Source of the DNA: Bostrychus sinensis
Lineage: Eukaryota; Chordata; Actinopteri; Gobiiformes; Eleotridae
DNA: 64,000 bases
Direction: 5' to 3'
Assembly: GCA_020698575.1 (NCBI GenBank)
Contig: CM036243.1
Span: forward strand, 28,627,403-28,691,402
Under the pieces are notes generated by a model. That model had not been told where the DNA came from, did not search any database, and worked only from the letters and a program-made list of their open reading frames with translations. The position numbers and the translations under genes were made by a program. Of the stretch, positions 42,091 to 51,399 are shown one piece after another (position 1 is the stretch's first letter; each line of letters begins with the position of its first letter).

Positions 42091-42404
42091 CAAGGGCAGT
42101 GCTAACATCATATCTAAGTAGGCCTATAGCTTTCTAATTCATCAAAATCTCACATGGCTAATGAGAATATGAGTAACTATGCCTCACTTTAGTCTGTGAA
42201 CAGCAATGTTCATATACTGCTTTCAATTTGAAAGCATATGAACACATAATAACTTCCTAACTTTGAAACTAGGACCATTTTTCTTGATCAGCATAAATAT
42301 AGCTTGCTAAACCAAAGCTACACCATACCAAAAATTATAATACTCTTGCTTAGCGTTCACTAACAAACTTGCAGGCTTGTAATTTCCTTTCAGCTTTTCC
42401 CTTC

Positions 42405-42487
42405 TGTAGTCACCATTGCAAATCATCAATTAGCATAGATTTTACACCGGATGCCCTTCCTGACCCAACTCTCTCCATTTTTGTGGC
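42405..42487 (-). repeat. Dispersed repeat, family C fragment
   Basis: TTCCCTTCTGTAGTCACCAT, AGATTTTACACCGGATGCCC, TTCCTGACCCAACTCTCTCC. Confidence 0.7.
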
Positions 42488-42489
42488 TT

Positions 42490-43365
42490 ATTATAATGAA
42501 CCTCAATAATGACTGCATTTTTACTAAGCAATAATATTGTCTCCTTGTACATTGTCGCTCTCCATATGTTTTGTCATTGGACATAATAATTGTAAAGTAT
42601 GGTGTAACAAAGACACAAGCAAAACAAGTCTACCCACAAAATATATATAATAGCATAAACTCTTAGCTGCTACATACTGATTTTCTCATCAAAACAAAGC
42701 CAAGAAAAACAGTGCGTGCTGTCTCCTATTTAACCTTTTAGTATATGAAAACAGCTATTCATTAGGTGTGGGTAAAGATATGTTGGATTTCCATAACACT
42801 GACAGGTCTTTTTGTTATTGCCATGCATTTGTGAACGTCCTCCTGTCGTAATGATGCGGCTTCTTGATGTTGTTGTTTTGGATGTTTTACAATCGCAGCC
42901 AGTGTTTGCGCGCATCTTTGTGAACAGTTTTTATTTTTTTTGTTTTGTTTTTTTCCTCCCTCTTCTGTCGCTCTGTGAGACATGGGAAGCAGGTGCCTGA
43001 CAGCTGATGGGTCTAAGCAGGCTCAAAGCACCCACCTCATCTTTTCCTCTAATGAGCTACACGAGACGGATCGCTCCTTTATCCTTCATTTGACTTTACA
43101 ACAAAAGTGAGTGTCTTAACAAAACCGTTTCTGCGCTGACAGGAAGTGTTTACCCCTGCGAGGCAGCAGTGAGACAAGTTGCTTCCATAAGGTCTTTGAA
43201 GGTGGCTTAATGATTTTTCTAAATTAATGTTTTGGCACTTGCACCGTCTGGCTGCCTCCGTTTTTATTGCAGATTTTGACTTGCTGCGCGTTCATTTCAG
43301 AGATTCAGTGGCATTTAGGTGGCGTAAAAGATATTGAGTCCAGATGATGCAGAAACCTAGGATAT
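42490..43365. other. No gene recognised
   Basis: Short frames on both strands, none with a domain. 43000-43200 is less AT-rich and repeat-free and may be another conserved block. Confidence 0.3.
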
Positions 43366-43369
43366 TGAT

Positions 43370-43492
43370 TGCCAATGCAGCGGTGTATGTCATGTTTGAT
43401 AATGTCGTCGCCTGAGAACTGTGAAGATATTAGCTTTGTGTGTCCCGTACCAGGGCGCATGCTTCCAGTGACAAAGCCAGCTCCAAGTATTA
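43370..43492 (+). repeat. Direct repeat, first copy
   Basis: TGCAGCGGTGTATGTCAT, AAGATATTAGCTTTGTGTG and CAGTGACAAAGCCAGCTCCA recur in the same order and orientation at 44995-45112. The 1.5 kb between the copies contains a mariner-type fragment, CpG-rich DNA and a hAT end. Confidence 0.75.
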
Positions 43493-43499
43493 CTAGTGT

Positions 43500-43770
43500 T
43501 GGATGTATGGGGTGTTCTTGATCTCTGGTGACCTTGAGCAGCACTGTTTTAAAAAACGTCTGTCCTGGAATTCACTGCATAGATCAGGAAACTTCCAAAA
43601 GTCATTGTCTTGATTCAGATGACCATGATCCAGAAATACTGCTGTCTTCTCTGGGCCAACTGGGTTTGTCTTTTTCAAATTCTGATTCATCTGACCATAG
43701 AACAGTTCTATTTTGCCTCTGTTTATTTAAAATGAGTTTTGTTCCCAAGAAGACGGTAGTGTTCCTGGTT
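43500..43770 (-). pseudogene. Tc1/mariner-type transposase fragment
   Basis: On the minus strand, 43701-43671 reads LWSDESEFEK, the motif around the second segment of the Tc1/mariner DDE core (usually WSDE-x-x-F). Downstream frames are interrupted and the later DNA (TGGTCATCTGAATCAAGACA, GACTTTTGGAAGTTTCC) is shared with an abundant fish element. Neither the other catalytic acid residues nor termini could be identified. This is a short relic. Confidence 0.5.
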
Positions 43771-43799
43771 CATGTCCACTAGACCAATTTTTGCCTTTT

Positions 43800-44650
43800 T
43801 TAGTCAATCGGACGATTTTTGCCACAGCAGTTTGGACTCTTAGCCCCAATTTCTACTGCATGCACTCCACTGCACTGTGCCACACACTCCACAGTAAATA
43901 TGCTGCTGTTGTAGTGAATGCAAGCGTTTCCACAGCCTCTGCAGCTCAGCGACGCCAGTCTGGCCATGCTCCGCCCTGCGCTGGAGATACGCAGCAGGTC
44001 TATTTTGTTTGACACCATACAACGGCGGACTCCTTTCAGATCAACCTTTGTAGCTCAGATCGCACCAAACAGGAAACTGGATGTGCACAACATCTAAAAG
44101 TAATGGAACTCTGTACAAAAGTTTTTTTTTAGAATATTTACATTTAATCATTATTTCTCATATTATCTTTTAGATAGTCAATCTTAGTAGGTGATTTACT
44201 TACTACAGCAACAATATCAGACACGATTTAATATTTATTACACTCGTGTAGCTTTTTTGTGCTCAGCTACTTCCCCGTTAGAGAGGAACCACCCGTGAAA
44301 TGAAAGTGGAGTGAACTCGGAAGCGATCTCATATGAAACTGTTGTTGCCTGTCCTTCTGCTTCTGAATAAAGAGTACTTTTGGACTTTATTAATGGCTTT
44401 TATGGAACAAAAACATACTTCTCGCACATGCTCTTCCTGAGCTGAGAGGGCTCTGCAGCCCGGCGTGGCGGAGTGGAGACGTATCCAGTGGGCGAGGGTC
44501 TGTGCCCTCATTCAGCGGCCCGCAGTGCAGCGGATACGCATGCAGTGGACATCCGGCTTTACTCTGCAGTTCATTTAAAACATCCAAAATCACTTTATCT
44601 CTGAAAAGAGATAAAGCCTGAAAAGATTTTGCTCATTTTTCTGGCACAGA
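43800..44650. other. CpG-bearing DNA between direct repeats, unclassified
   Basis: Two GC-rich parts (43920-44000 and 44430-44560) are separated by AT-rich DNA. Frames on both strands are overlapping and without domain. It may be a non-autonomous transposon body, but I could not pair its ends. Confidence 0.25.
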
Positions 44651-44859
44651 ACTTTGTAGAACAAAAATTTAAAAAGCATTTTGTAGCTCTCCCGAAGCTC
44701 TACTCACACAGCAAGTTTGATTGAGATTGCCATGTTGGTTTTCTTAAAAAAACTCACTTTAACTGTTGTCACTGTCCAGTTCTAACACATTTGTTTGCAT
44801 TTTAATAAGTATTACTAAGACAAACGATATATGTATAATATTAATTTCTTTCATAAATA

Positions 44860-44940
44860 AATTAATCGGCCATCGGCTGCTCTGAATTTTAAAAATTGGC
44901 ATCGGCCATACAAAAAGCCATACCGGTCGACCTCTAATGT
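44860..44940 (-). mobile_element. hAT-like terminus (TAGAGGTCGACCG type)
   Basis: On the minus strand it begins TAGAGGTCGACCGGTATGGC, then TGGCCGATGCCAATTTTTAA and GCCGATGGCCGATTAATTTA. This is the terminus of a common fish repeat with GGCCGAT blocks. Only the end is identifiable. Confidence 0.6.
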
Positions 44941-44994
44941 TCATATATGGGTTCTTTGTTGCATGATACAGCTATAACTATGGTTATAACTTGG

Positions 44995-45112
44995 ATTTGT
45001 GCAGCAGTGTATGCCATCACCTGTGAAATGTGGAGAAAATATTAGCTTTGTGCAGCCGAATGCATCTTTATGCAACCACACATACCGTCAGTGACAAAGC
45101 CAGCTCAAAGTG
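44995..45112 (+). repeat. Direct repeat, second copy
   Basis: Counterpart of 43370-43492: GCAGCAGTGTATGCCATC, AAATATTAGCTTTGTGCAG and CAGTGACAAAGCCAGCTCAA. Confidence 0.75.
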
Positions 45113-45519
45113 CACGATAAGACTTCCATTAAAACGGGATAAAACTACAGAACAAATAGCAATTACACCTAAATAGTGGTGTGACTAATCCTGGTACGAC
45201 CCGGGGTTACGCTGTGTGAAGAGTATTCGACTCAGCAATGCAAGAATTATCTTTAATAAGTATCCCCTCAAAGGCTTTGTTTTTCAGTACAAGTTATTCA
45301 GGGCTTTAAGTGGGCGCCTTTAAAGTGATGACAGTGCAAAGAACAATACAGAGTTCATTTAGTGGTGCTACAAAGGGAGCCTATACATTACAATGCAAAA
45401 TTACAAAGAGAATAACTGTTGCTTTTTGGAGGCAATTATTTATCTAAAATATGCTTATTTATACTGTATGGTTTTTCATGTGCTATGATTAAGAAGTAAA
45501 ACAGTGTTATCTTATGTTT

Positions 45520-45618
45520 CCTTAATTATCCGCCCCCATTTAACACTATCCTCTGCATCCTCTTTTCTCACACCAACTAACTTTGTGTCGTCTTTCACTA
45601 CCTCCATAAATCTCCTCA
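45520..45618 (-). mobile_element. RTE-type LINE, 3' side of a split copy
   Basis: Read on the minus strand: GAGGAGATTTATGGAGGTAG, TGAAAGACGACACAAAGTTA, GTTGGTGTGAGAAAAGAGGA, TGCAGAGGATAGTGTTAAAT, GGGGGCGGATAATTAAGG. This is the end of the ORF of an RTE-type LINE common in fish (protein pattern RRFMDVVKDDMQLVGVREEDAEDRVRWR). The upstream part of the same copy is at 47911-48125, so the Rex1-type element between them is an insertion. Confidence 0.8.
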
Positions 45619-47910
45619 TTGTTCAGTTCAGTTTATTTGCCATTTGCAGTAAAAACAAACAAACAAACCACACATTGGAAAAGAGTTGCATGAGCTCAAG
45701 TGCACTGTCAAAGTTAGCAGAAAAAAACATAAAAACAGGAGGCATAGAAACATAAACAAGCAAATACTAAAAAAATATAGAACACAGGTATGAACAAATA
45801 CATCAATAAAAGATTACATACAAAAAAGGTGTATATCAGTTCAAAGTGCATTGTTCAAAGTCATCACAGCTTCTGGGAAAAAACTTTTTGCATGGTGAGA
45901 AGTAGTGCATTTCACAGAATGATAGCATTTCCTTGAGGGGAGAAGTTCAAAGATATTGCAAGCAGGATGATTAGTTGGGTCATTAATGATAAATGATGCC
46001 CAAGAAAGAAGTCTGTGTTTATAAATGTCCTCCAGGACTGACAACTCACACCCATTTGTCCTGCGAGCAGAACGAAAAATTTGGTTTAAAGCTTTCCTTT
46101 CTTTAACAGTGAGATTACCAAATCCAGCTGTAAGAAGGCTTTCAAAGGCACAATGATAAAAGTTTAAAATAATTTGTTTGTTTGGGGTGAATTCCTTTAA
46201 TTTACGTAAAAAGAAGAGATGTTGTCGTGACATCTTAACAATAGTGGTTGTATTTGAATTCAAACTCAATTTATTTGAGAGTGTCACACCCAAAAACTCA
46301 CAGCTTTCCACCCTTTGTACCTCAGTACCATTAATGAGGACAGGGAAGTGAACATTTCTTTTACTTAAATCAATGACCAACTCATACATTTTTGAAGTGT
46401 TCATTGTTAAGTTGTTTTTCTCACTCCAAGAAACATTTTGCACTGCAGGAACCTGACCCTTGATATAGTCCAGCACCAGTCGCTCAAAGGTTTTCATTAA
46501 AACAGAAGTTAGGGCCACTGGCCGATAGCTAAGGCAGGTCACAGGAGTCTTTTTAGGCACTGGTATTAAGACATATTTTTTAAAGCTGTGTGGAACAGTG
46601 CAGTACCTGAGTGACATGTTGCACAGGTGTGTTAGAACAGGAGAAAGTTGCTCTGAACACAGTTTAAGAACAAGAGGAGGAATACTGTCTGGGCCAGGGG
46701 CTTTTCTCCCCTTGGTCCTAGATAGAACCCTCTGGACCTTTTGTTCAGTGACAGTAAATCCATTTTGCTCACAGCATGCGGAAAAGACAACAGACTCAGA
46801 GTTTACAGTATCAAACAAACAATAAAACTGATTAAGATCATTTGGCAGTGAGTGGTCAAAAGCAGAAATGTTCCCTCCTCTCGGTTTCTAGGAGGTGATA
46901 GTGTTCAGTCCCATCCACATGCGCTGTAGGCTTTCCTCTTTAAAGTATCCTTCAACCTTGTCCCCATAGGAAATTTTTTGTGGCTTTGATGGACCGCTCC
47001 AATGAGTAAATCCACAGCTCACTCTTTCAGTTTCATTCTTACATCAGCATTAATCCAAGGTTTTTGACTGGAATGTTGTTTAATAACCTGTAGAACACAA
47101 CAGTCAAGACAAAATGTAAAATATCCAGTGACAGCATCACAGTATTCCAGACCTTCTGACTGGAAAACAGACCAATCTGTTGCATCAAAACGGCCTTGTA
47201 GATTTACTTCACTGTCTTTAGTCCAGCACCGTACAGAATGTGTTATTGACTTTGTTCGTCTACTCCTCAGAAGAAGAATGGAGGAGTGATCAGGTTTGCC
47301 AAAAGCTGGTCTGAGAATGGACCGTAACAGTGATGTAATATTTGCACTTCTCCTGTAGGATATTTCACATGCTGGTAGTAGATAGGAAAGACAGTTTTAA
47401 AATTACATTTGTTAAAATCATCCGCTACTATAACCCCAGCATTAAGATGAGAGCTCTCGTATGTGTGTACAATGTCACTCATGTCAGCCGTGGATGAATG
47501 TAGACAGCACATAGAAACAAAACAGAAAACTCCTGAGGGAGATAAAAGGGACGGCACTTTAAAACAAGACATTCAAAGTTAGCGCTGCATGTTTTATTCA
47601 TAACAACATTGTCGGTGCACCAACGTTCATCAATAAGAAGGCACACACCTCCCTTAGTTTTCGGTGTGCTCCTTGATTCTGTTGGAGCAGTGAACAGAGA
47701 AGCCTGGTGGTTGAAAGGCAGAGTCCGGGCACGTTGCTGTGAAGCCACGTCTCGATCAGGCAGAACATGGAGCAGTCTGTGGCCTTGCACTGGGTTTGGA
47801 TGCAGCTTGGCAGATTGTCTGAGTTATTTGGCAAAGACTGGACATTAGCCAAGTAGATAGGCAGCAGCGGGATCTTCGAGGGGCGGCTGCAAAGTTTCAT
47901 GAGCAGTCCT
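45619..47910 (-). mobile_element. Rex1/Babar-type LINE, 5'-truncated and internally deleted
   Basis: The copy runs on the minus strand from about 47910 to 45619. In order it contains an apurinic-type endonuclease in three shifted frames (47927-47267), the linker, the RT N-terminal half, an in-frame internal deletion, the C-terminal domain (45841-46818), a ~200-bp 3' UTR and the end GGCAAATAAACTGAACTGAA, whose CTGAA repeats are typical of Rex1-like 3' ends. Frameshifts in the endonuclease and loss of the RT palm make it dead. It interrupts an RTE-type LINE. Confidence 0.85.
45841..46818 (-). pseudogene. Rex1-type LINE reverse transcriptase, catalytic palm deleted
   Basis: The 325-codon frame begins in the linker (FDTVNSESVVFSACCEQNGF). 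RT fingers follow: VLSRTKGRKAPGPDSIPPLV (residues about 31-50), SFKKYVLIPVPKKTPVTCLS (78-97), YRPVALTSVLMKTFERLVLD (98-117). At about residue 126 (GQVPAVQ) the sequence jumps to NVSWSEKNNLTMNTSKMYEL, which belongs after the FADD box. The roughly 140-150 residues that normally contain motifs A, B and C (including FADD) are missing, yet the frame continues. The rest is the conserved C-terminal domain (VESCEFLGVTLSNKLS, FYHCAFESLLTAGFGN, KERKALNQIFRSARRTNG). It cannot polymerise. No in-frame stop occurs within the frame despite the loss. Confidence 0.9.
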
Positions 47911-47927
47911 CCTTTGTACATGCCCAA
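47267..47927 (-). pseudogene. Rex1-type LINE endonuclease domain, frameshifted
   Basis: Three overlapping frames carry consecutive parts of one endonuclease. The first has LPIYLANVQSLPNNSDNL and CLIETWLHSNVPG (ETWL holds the catalytic glutamate). The second has GVCLLIDERWCTDNVVMN and LKCRPFYLPQEFSVLFLCAV followed by YIHP. The third has AGVIVADDFNKCNFKTVFP, corresponding to the usual GDFN motif with G replaced by D, and HVKYPTGEVQILHHCYGPF, corresponding to the DHCY box with D replaced by H. Two frameshifts and these substitutions show decay. Together they cover most of the domain. The first codons up to about 47911 derive from neighbouring RTE sequence. Confidence 0.85.
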
Positions 47928-48125
47928 ACCATCTCAATCTGGCCTTTCTGACTTTATCCTCAAAACATCTCACATGAGCTGACCGTCTGATGTCCACATT
48001 ATGTCCATCCTGGTCTCTCCCAAAAAGAACTTCAACACCTTCAGCTCTGCTACCTCCAGCTTTGTCGCTGGTCTTTTCCTCTGAGCCATTGTCTCCAAAC
48101 CATACAACTTTGCGAAGCAAGACAT
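47911..48125 (-). mobile_element. RTE-type LINE, upstream side of a split copy
   Basis: The minus-strand frame reads KVVWFGDNGSEEKTSDKAGG, SRAEGVEVLFGRDQDGHNVD, IRRSAHVRCFEDKVRKARLR, WFGHVQRR. The last phrase (DKVREARLRWFGHVQRR in intact copies) is diagnostic of the C-terminal region of RTE-type LINE proteins in fish. The reading stops exactly where the Rex1-type element begins, and the downstream RTE part resumes at 45618. Confidence 0.85.
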
Positions 48126-48403
48126 TTCTGAAATTCTGGCAAACTTAATATTATTTATACATTTATTTGTGCCAAAGTTGTTCTACGCTTATCAAGACTC
48201 TGTGCAAAACCAACGTGAATGCACTTCTCTCCAGGCAGTGCTCCACTCTGATCAGTTGTGTAAATAGGAAGTAAATCGTCTACTGAGTTCAATCAAGCTT
48301 CTCTATTTATTTATTTTTTTTCAAAACAACAACCAATGGAAATGGCCTTATTACTGTTTATGTATTATTTATATTTTATTTAACTGTAAACTACAGGGTG
48401 GGT

Positions 48404-48454
48404 ACAAGCACAGTGGCAGAGTGGTTAAGACATGCATGTGGAGGAGATTATTAC
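48404..48454 (+). repeat. SINE family B, left piece of a twice-split copy
   Basis: AAGCACAGTGGCAGAGTGGT followed by TAAGACATGCATGTGG joins a head remnant to the ACATG block of the body. The next family B segment, TAAATTGCCCATAGTGATGA, resumes at 49123 after the hAT insertion. Confidence 0.7.
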
Positions 48455-49114
48455 TAGAGATGGGATTTATGGCTCTTTAATGGAAGCCAAATCTTTGGGA
48501 TCCGTTCACTCCAAAGAGCCGTTCAAGAGACTCATTTTTGGATTTGTGCAATTTTGAGAAGCCAGTCAGTTCATTTAGAAAATAAACACATATACCTCTG
48601 CATTGAGTGAGACCACCATTTAGGATTTATTATGTCAAAAATGTGCAATGTTGACAAATGTTCACACCAAAAATATCAGTAAAAACAAAGCAGGCAACAA
48701 TAAATTTTCAGGCAAAAGAACTGTTAGTTCAACATTAAATTCACCACAAAAGATCATTGTTAACAATGTAAATATTAAATAGATAAATATGCATATAAAG
48801 ATATTGCCACCAAACACTGCAATAGTTCAGTACTGCTAGTTCTAAAGTACCTTCTGACTGATGTGCATCTGAGCATGAGCACTGTGTGTGCTCTTCTCCT
48901 CTCTCCTTGTCTCTTTCTGTTTCTGTATGACTCTCTTGAGCTTGTATTTTTCAATTTTTTCTTATGAGATTTTTCCACAGCAAACAAAAAAGAGCTTGTT
49001 CAAAAAAAAAAAAAAAAAAAAAAGAATGGCACGCACCTCTCTGACTTGGTTCTCGTCGTTCACATTGAAGAGCCGTTCAGAAGATCCAGATCGTTTGCGA
49101 ATGTCACATATCTA
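48455..49114. mobile_element. hAT-type non-autonomous element with near-perfect 8-bp TSD
   Basis: Left terminus TAGAGATGGGATTTATGGCT; reversed right terminus TAGATATGTGACATTCGCAA. Flanks ATTATTAC (48447-48454) and ATTGTTAC (49115-49122) agree at 7 of 8 bases. Just inside, AAAGAGCCGTTCAAGAGACT and, near the right end reversed, CTGAACGGCTCTTCAATG form the well-known GAGCCGTTC subterminal repeats of a fish hAT family. A poly-A run of about 23 bases lies at 49001-49023. No transposase is encoded. Confidence 0.85.
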
Positions 49115-49122
49115 ATTGTTAC

Positions 49123-49190
49123 TAAATTGCCCATAGTGATGAATGTGAGAGTGAATGGTTGTCTATGTCAGCCCTAAGACTAACGGGCCA
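49123..49190 (+). repeat. SINE family B, middle piece of a twice-split copy
   Basis: TAAATTGCCCATAGTGATGA, ATGTGAGAGTGAATGGTTGT, CTATGTCAGCCCTAAGACTA. It ends in GCCA at 49187-49190, the target duplication of the fold-back element. Confidence 0.85.
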
Positions 49191-49648
49191 CTACGGTGGC
49201 CCAGAGAGCTCAACAAATTACAAAAGCGGAAACACACTTTACCAAAAGAAACTGCCGCACGGCATTACAACATTTACCTGCACCGGAAATACCCACAACA
49301 ACAATAACAACAATTTTTCTGCATTGGAACATGTAGCACCAGAAGTTCTGCAGCCAAAAGCTGCTTATTTTCAGCTTTGTACTTTCAAATATGTCGATAT
49401 GGGCTATACATTCACAGAGCTCGCTCGCATGATTATGCCGTCCTCCAAAACAAAACAGTTGCACTGAAAATGAGCAGCTTCCGGCTGCAGAGCTTCCAGT
49501 GCTACATGTTCCGGTGCAGAAAAATTGTTGTTGTAATGTCGTGTGGGTATTTCCGGTGCAGGTAAATGTTGTAATGCCGTGCGGCAGTTTCTTTTTGTGA
49601 AGTGTGTTTCCACTTTTGTAATTTGTTGAGCTCTCTGGGCCACCATAG
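49191..49648. mobile_element. Fold-back element with ~185-bp inverted arms
   Basis: The left arm 49191-49374 and right arm 49463-49648 are near-perfect inverted repeats: CTACGGTGGCCCAGAGAGCT / CTATGGTGGCCCAGAGAGCT, CAACAAATTACAAAAG(C/T)GG, AAACTGCCGCACGGCATTAC, AACATTTACCTGCACCGGAA are common to both. The spacer is 88 bp. GCCA flanks both sides (49187-49190, 49649-49652). The outermost bases on the left form a further small stem, GGGCCAC-TACG-GTGGCCC. There is no coding capacity; the 147- and 102-codon frames reported by translation are symmetric artefacts. It lies within a SINE copy. I do not recognise the superfamily; a 4-bp duplication alone is not diagnostic. Confidence 0.9.
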
Positions 49649-49652
49649 GCCA

Positions 49653-49690
49653 CTGACCATGACCCCTAACAGAAATATGTATGAATGAAG
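49653..49690 (+). repeat. SINE family B, right piece of a twice-split copy
   Basis: CTGACCATGACCCCTAACAG followed by an AAATATGTATGAATGAAG tail is the 3' end of family B, completing the copy started at 48404. Confidence 0.8.
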
Positions 49691-49691
49691 A

Positions 49692-50685
49692 TGTGCTATT
49701 CAGATAACCTATGGATTCTTCAATCTATAGATCTGAATACATTCAAGATAGTGTAATAAATTAATAAATGATGCAAATATTATTCAAACATGTTGTACAT
49801 TTCCCTCAGTGAAATGTTTTTTTTTTTATTTTTTATCTTGTCTATTATTAACTAGGGGTCAAAGCACCAGCAGCAGAGAGAGTTGGATCCAAAATGTTTC
49901 GATAAGGAAACCATATGGTGCACTCCGAGCATTCATAAACCCAGATGCCACAGAAGAAGAAAATGATGGATCGTGAATGCTAGAAAAATAAGTCATAGAA
50001 AAAGTAGCCAGGGGCCTAGAGGTGTCGAAGTGAAGTGGGTGCTTGGCATTTCAGTTCTTTATATGGAGCTTTGTGTGGAGCTTGTTGTGTTGAGGTATTG
50101 CGCAAACTCTCCGTCCTTTCTGGCTTCTGTAGGTGTTTTAGTGGAAACGAGTTGAATTATCTATTTAGTACCAGAGGGGCAGTTCGCGACCCCGTCCGCT
50201 CCTCCCCCGCTCCTCCATCAGCACACCCACAGCCGCTCTCACGGTCAAGGTTGGCCGCTGTGGCTATTCTGCATTTTTCTACTGTTCCTGGTAAAGTCTG
50301 CCAGACAGGTTGAGACTGAATATGCCAATGATGCAAAGCTGGTTTCAGGGCAGGTTTTCATAATGTTGCCATGGCATCTGAAAATCTCATTTGCAGAAGA
50401 AGAGAGAAACATGTAAATTGTTAATAACAGAGGGAGGGGAAATCAGCGGGGGACCAGTGGGATTTTAAGAGAAACACAAGAGAAAAATAGATTAGACTGA
50501 CAATGAAGTAGGTAATCCTGTTTCATGAGAGCTAAATAATTTACCAAATAAGCCTAGTTTACGTGCTAGAAAGTTGAAAGGGCTTTTTAAGGGCTTCTAA
50601 TGACTTCTTCTGGCTCCTTGAACCAACCCTGAACAGCTACTGCATCATTCTGCAGAGCTATGCAGTATCCTCTGGTATGTGCCTA
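49692..50685. other. No gene recognised; GC-richer part at 50160-50340
   Basis: AT-rich except 50160-50340, which has CpG-bearing phrases (CAGTTCGCGACCCCGTCCG, CCGCTCTCACGGTC) and a 92-codon frame (50035-50313) without domain. Nothing more is supported. Confidence 0.3.
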
Positions 50686-50687
50686 TA

Positions 50688-50990
50688 GTTGGTTGGTCAT
50701 GCAGCAAGATAATGACCCAAAAACATTAGTCAAAGCTGTGCCAGTGCAAGATGCTAAGCTTCAAAACATGGAGTGGCCTGCACAGTCTTCAGACACAGAC
50801 CTCATCGAGCTGGTTTAGGCTTTAATGAACTGGACACAAGAGTAAAAGCAAAGCAAATAAGTGGCACATTTATGGAAAATTCTGCAATGTAGCTGGGAAA
50901 GACTTTCTGCAGAATAATTGTTTTCCATCATAGAAAGGCTGCTACGTGTGTCCAACTGTTATATTGACCAAACATAACAACACATTTTGG
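50688..50990 (+). pseudogene. Tc1-type transposase C-terminal relic
   Basis: In the plus strand the phrase HAAR/MQQDNDPK (near 50698-50720, normally QQDNDPKHT) is followed by NMEWPAQSSDTDLIELV (normally WPAQSPDLNPIELVW) around 50768-50814, where a stop replaces the tryptophan. Further shifted phrases correspond to LW-x-L-Q-x-W and the terminal MP-R-V region. QDNDPKH contains the second catalytic aspartate of the DDE core and DLNPIE the third acidic residue. Stops and substitutions show it is dead. Termini were not found. Confidence 0.75.
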
Positions 50991-51239
50991 TTTAAAAATG
51001 GATTATAAATTACGAATTATGAACAGTGACTTTGTGCAAAGTATTTTGAGTTTTGGTTTAAAATCCTGTGTTTTTGACGTGCCTTCACACAGTGCATAAA
51101 TATAAAAGATGTAGTAAAGTAGTACTCCTTTAGCTACATCAAAATAATAAAGACAGAAGACCTCACAGATAGGTTTGGTCTCTTCTATTGCACCAGTTTG
51201 TTAATTTAATCTGTAATCAACACAGTTATTCAGCAAAAT

Positions 51240-51395
51240 CACTCACATTTAATGTATTAATGAATTTGTGTGAAATACTTTTACTTTTTTACTTGCAAGT
51301 ACATTTGAAAGTGAGTACTTTTACTTCAATAGAAATTTGAAGGTGATACTTTTACTTGTACTTGAGTAGATAAATTGAGTACTTTTTCCACCACT
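51240..51395 (-). mobile_element. hAT-type right terminus of the 'AAGTACATTTACTTGAGTA' repeat
   Basis: TTTTACTTGCAAGTACATTT, GAGTACTTTTACTTC, TGATACTTTTACTTGTACTT, GAGTACTTTTTCCACCACTG. Reversed, it begins CAGTGGTGGAAAAAGTACTC, the canonical terminus. Its other end was not found. Confidence 0.7.
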
Positions 51396-51399
51396 GTTG

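Noticed and set aside
43370..45112. LTR retrotransposon or solo-LTR pair
   Set aside because: The ~120-bp direct repeats lack TG...CA ends and no gag/pol sequence lies between them.
47609..47848. Plus-strand 79-codon frame
   Set aside because: It is the antisense shadow of the Rex1-type endonuclease.
49159..49653. Frames of 62-147 codons on both strands
   Set aside because: Mirror-image artefacts of the fold-back arms; the products repeat each other in different frames.
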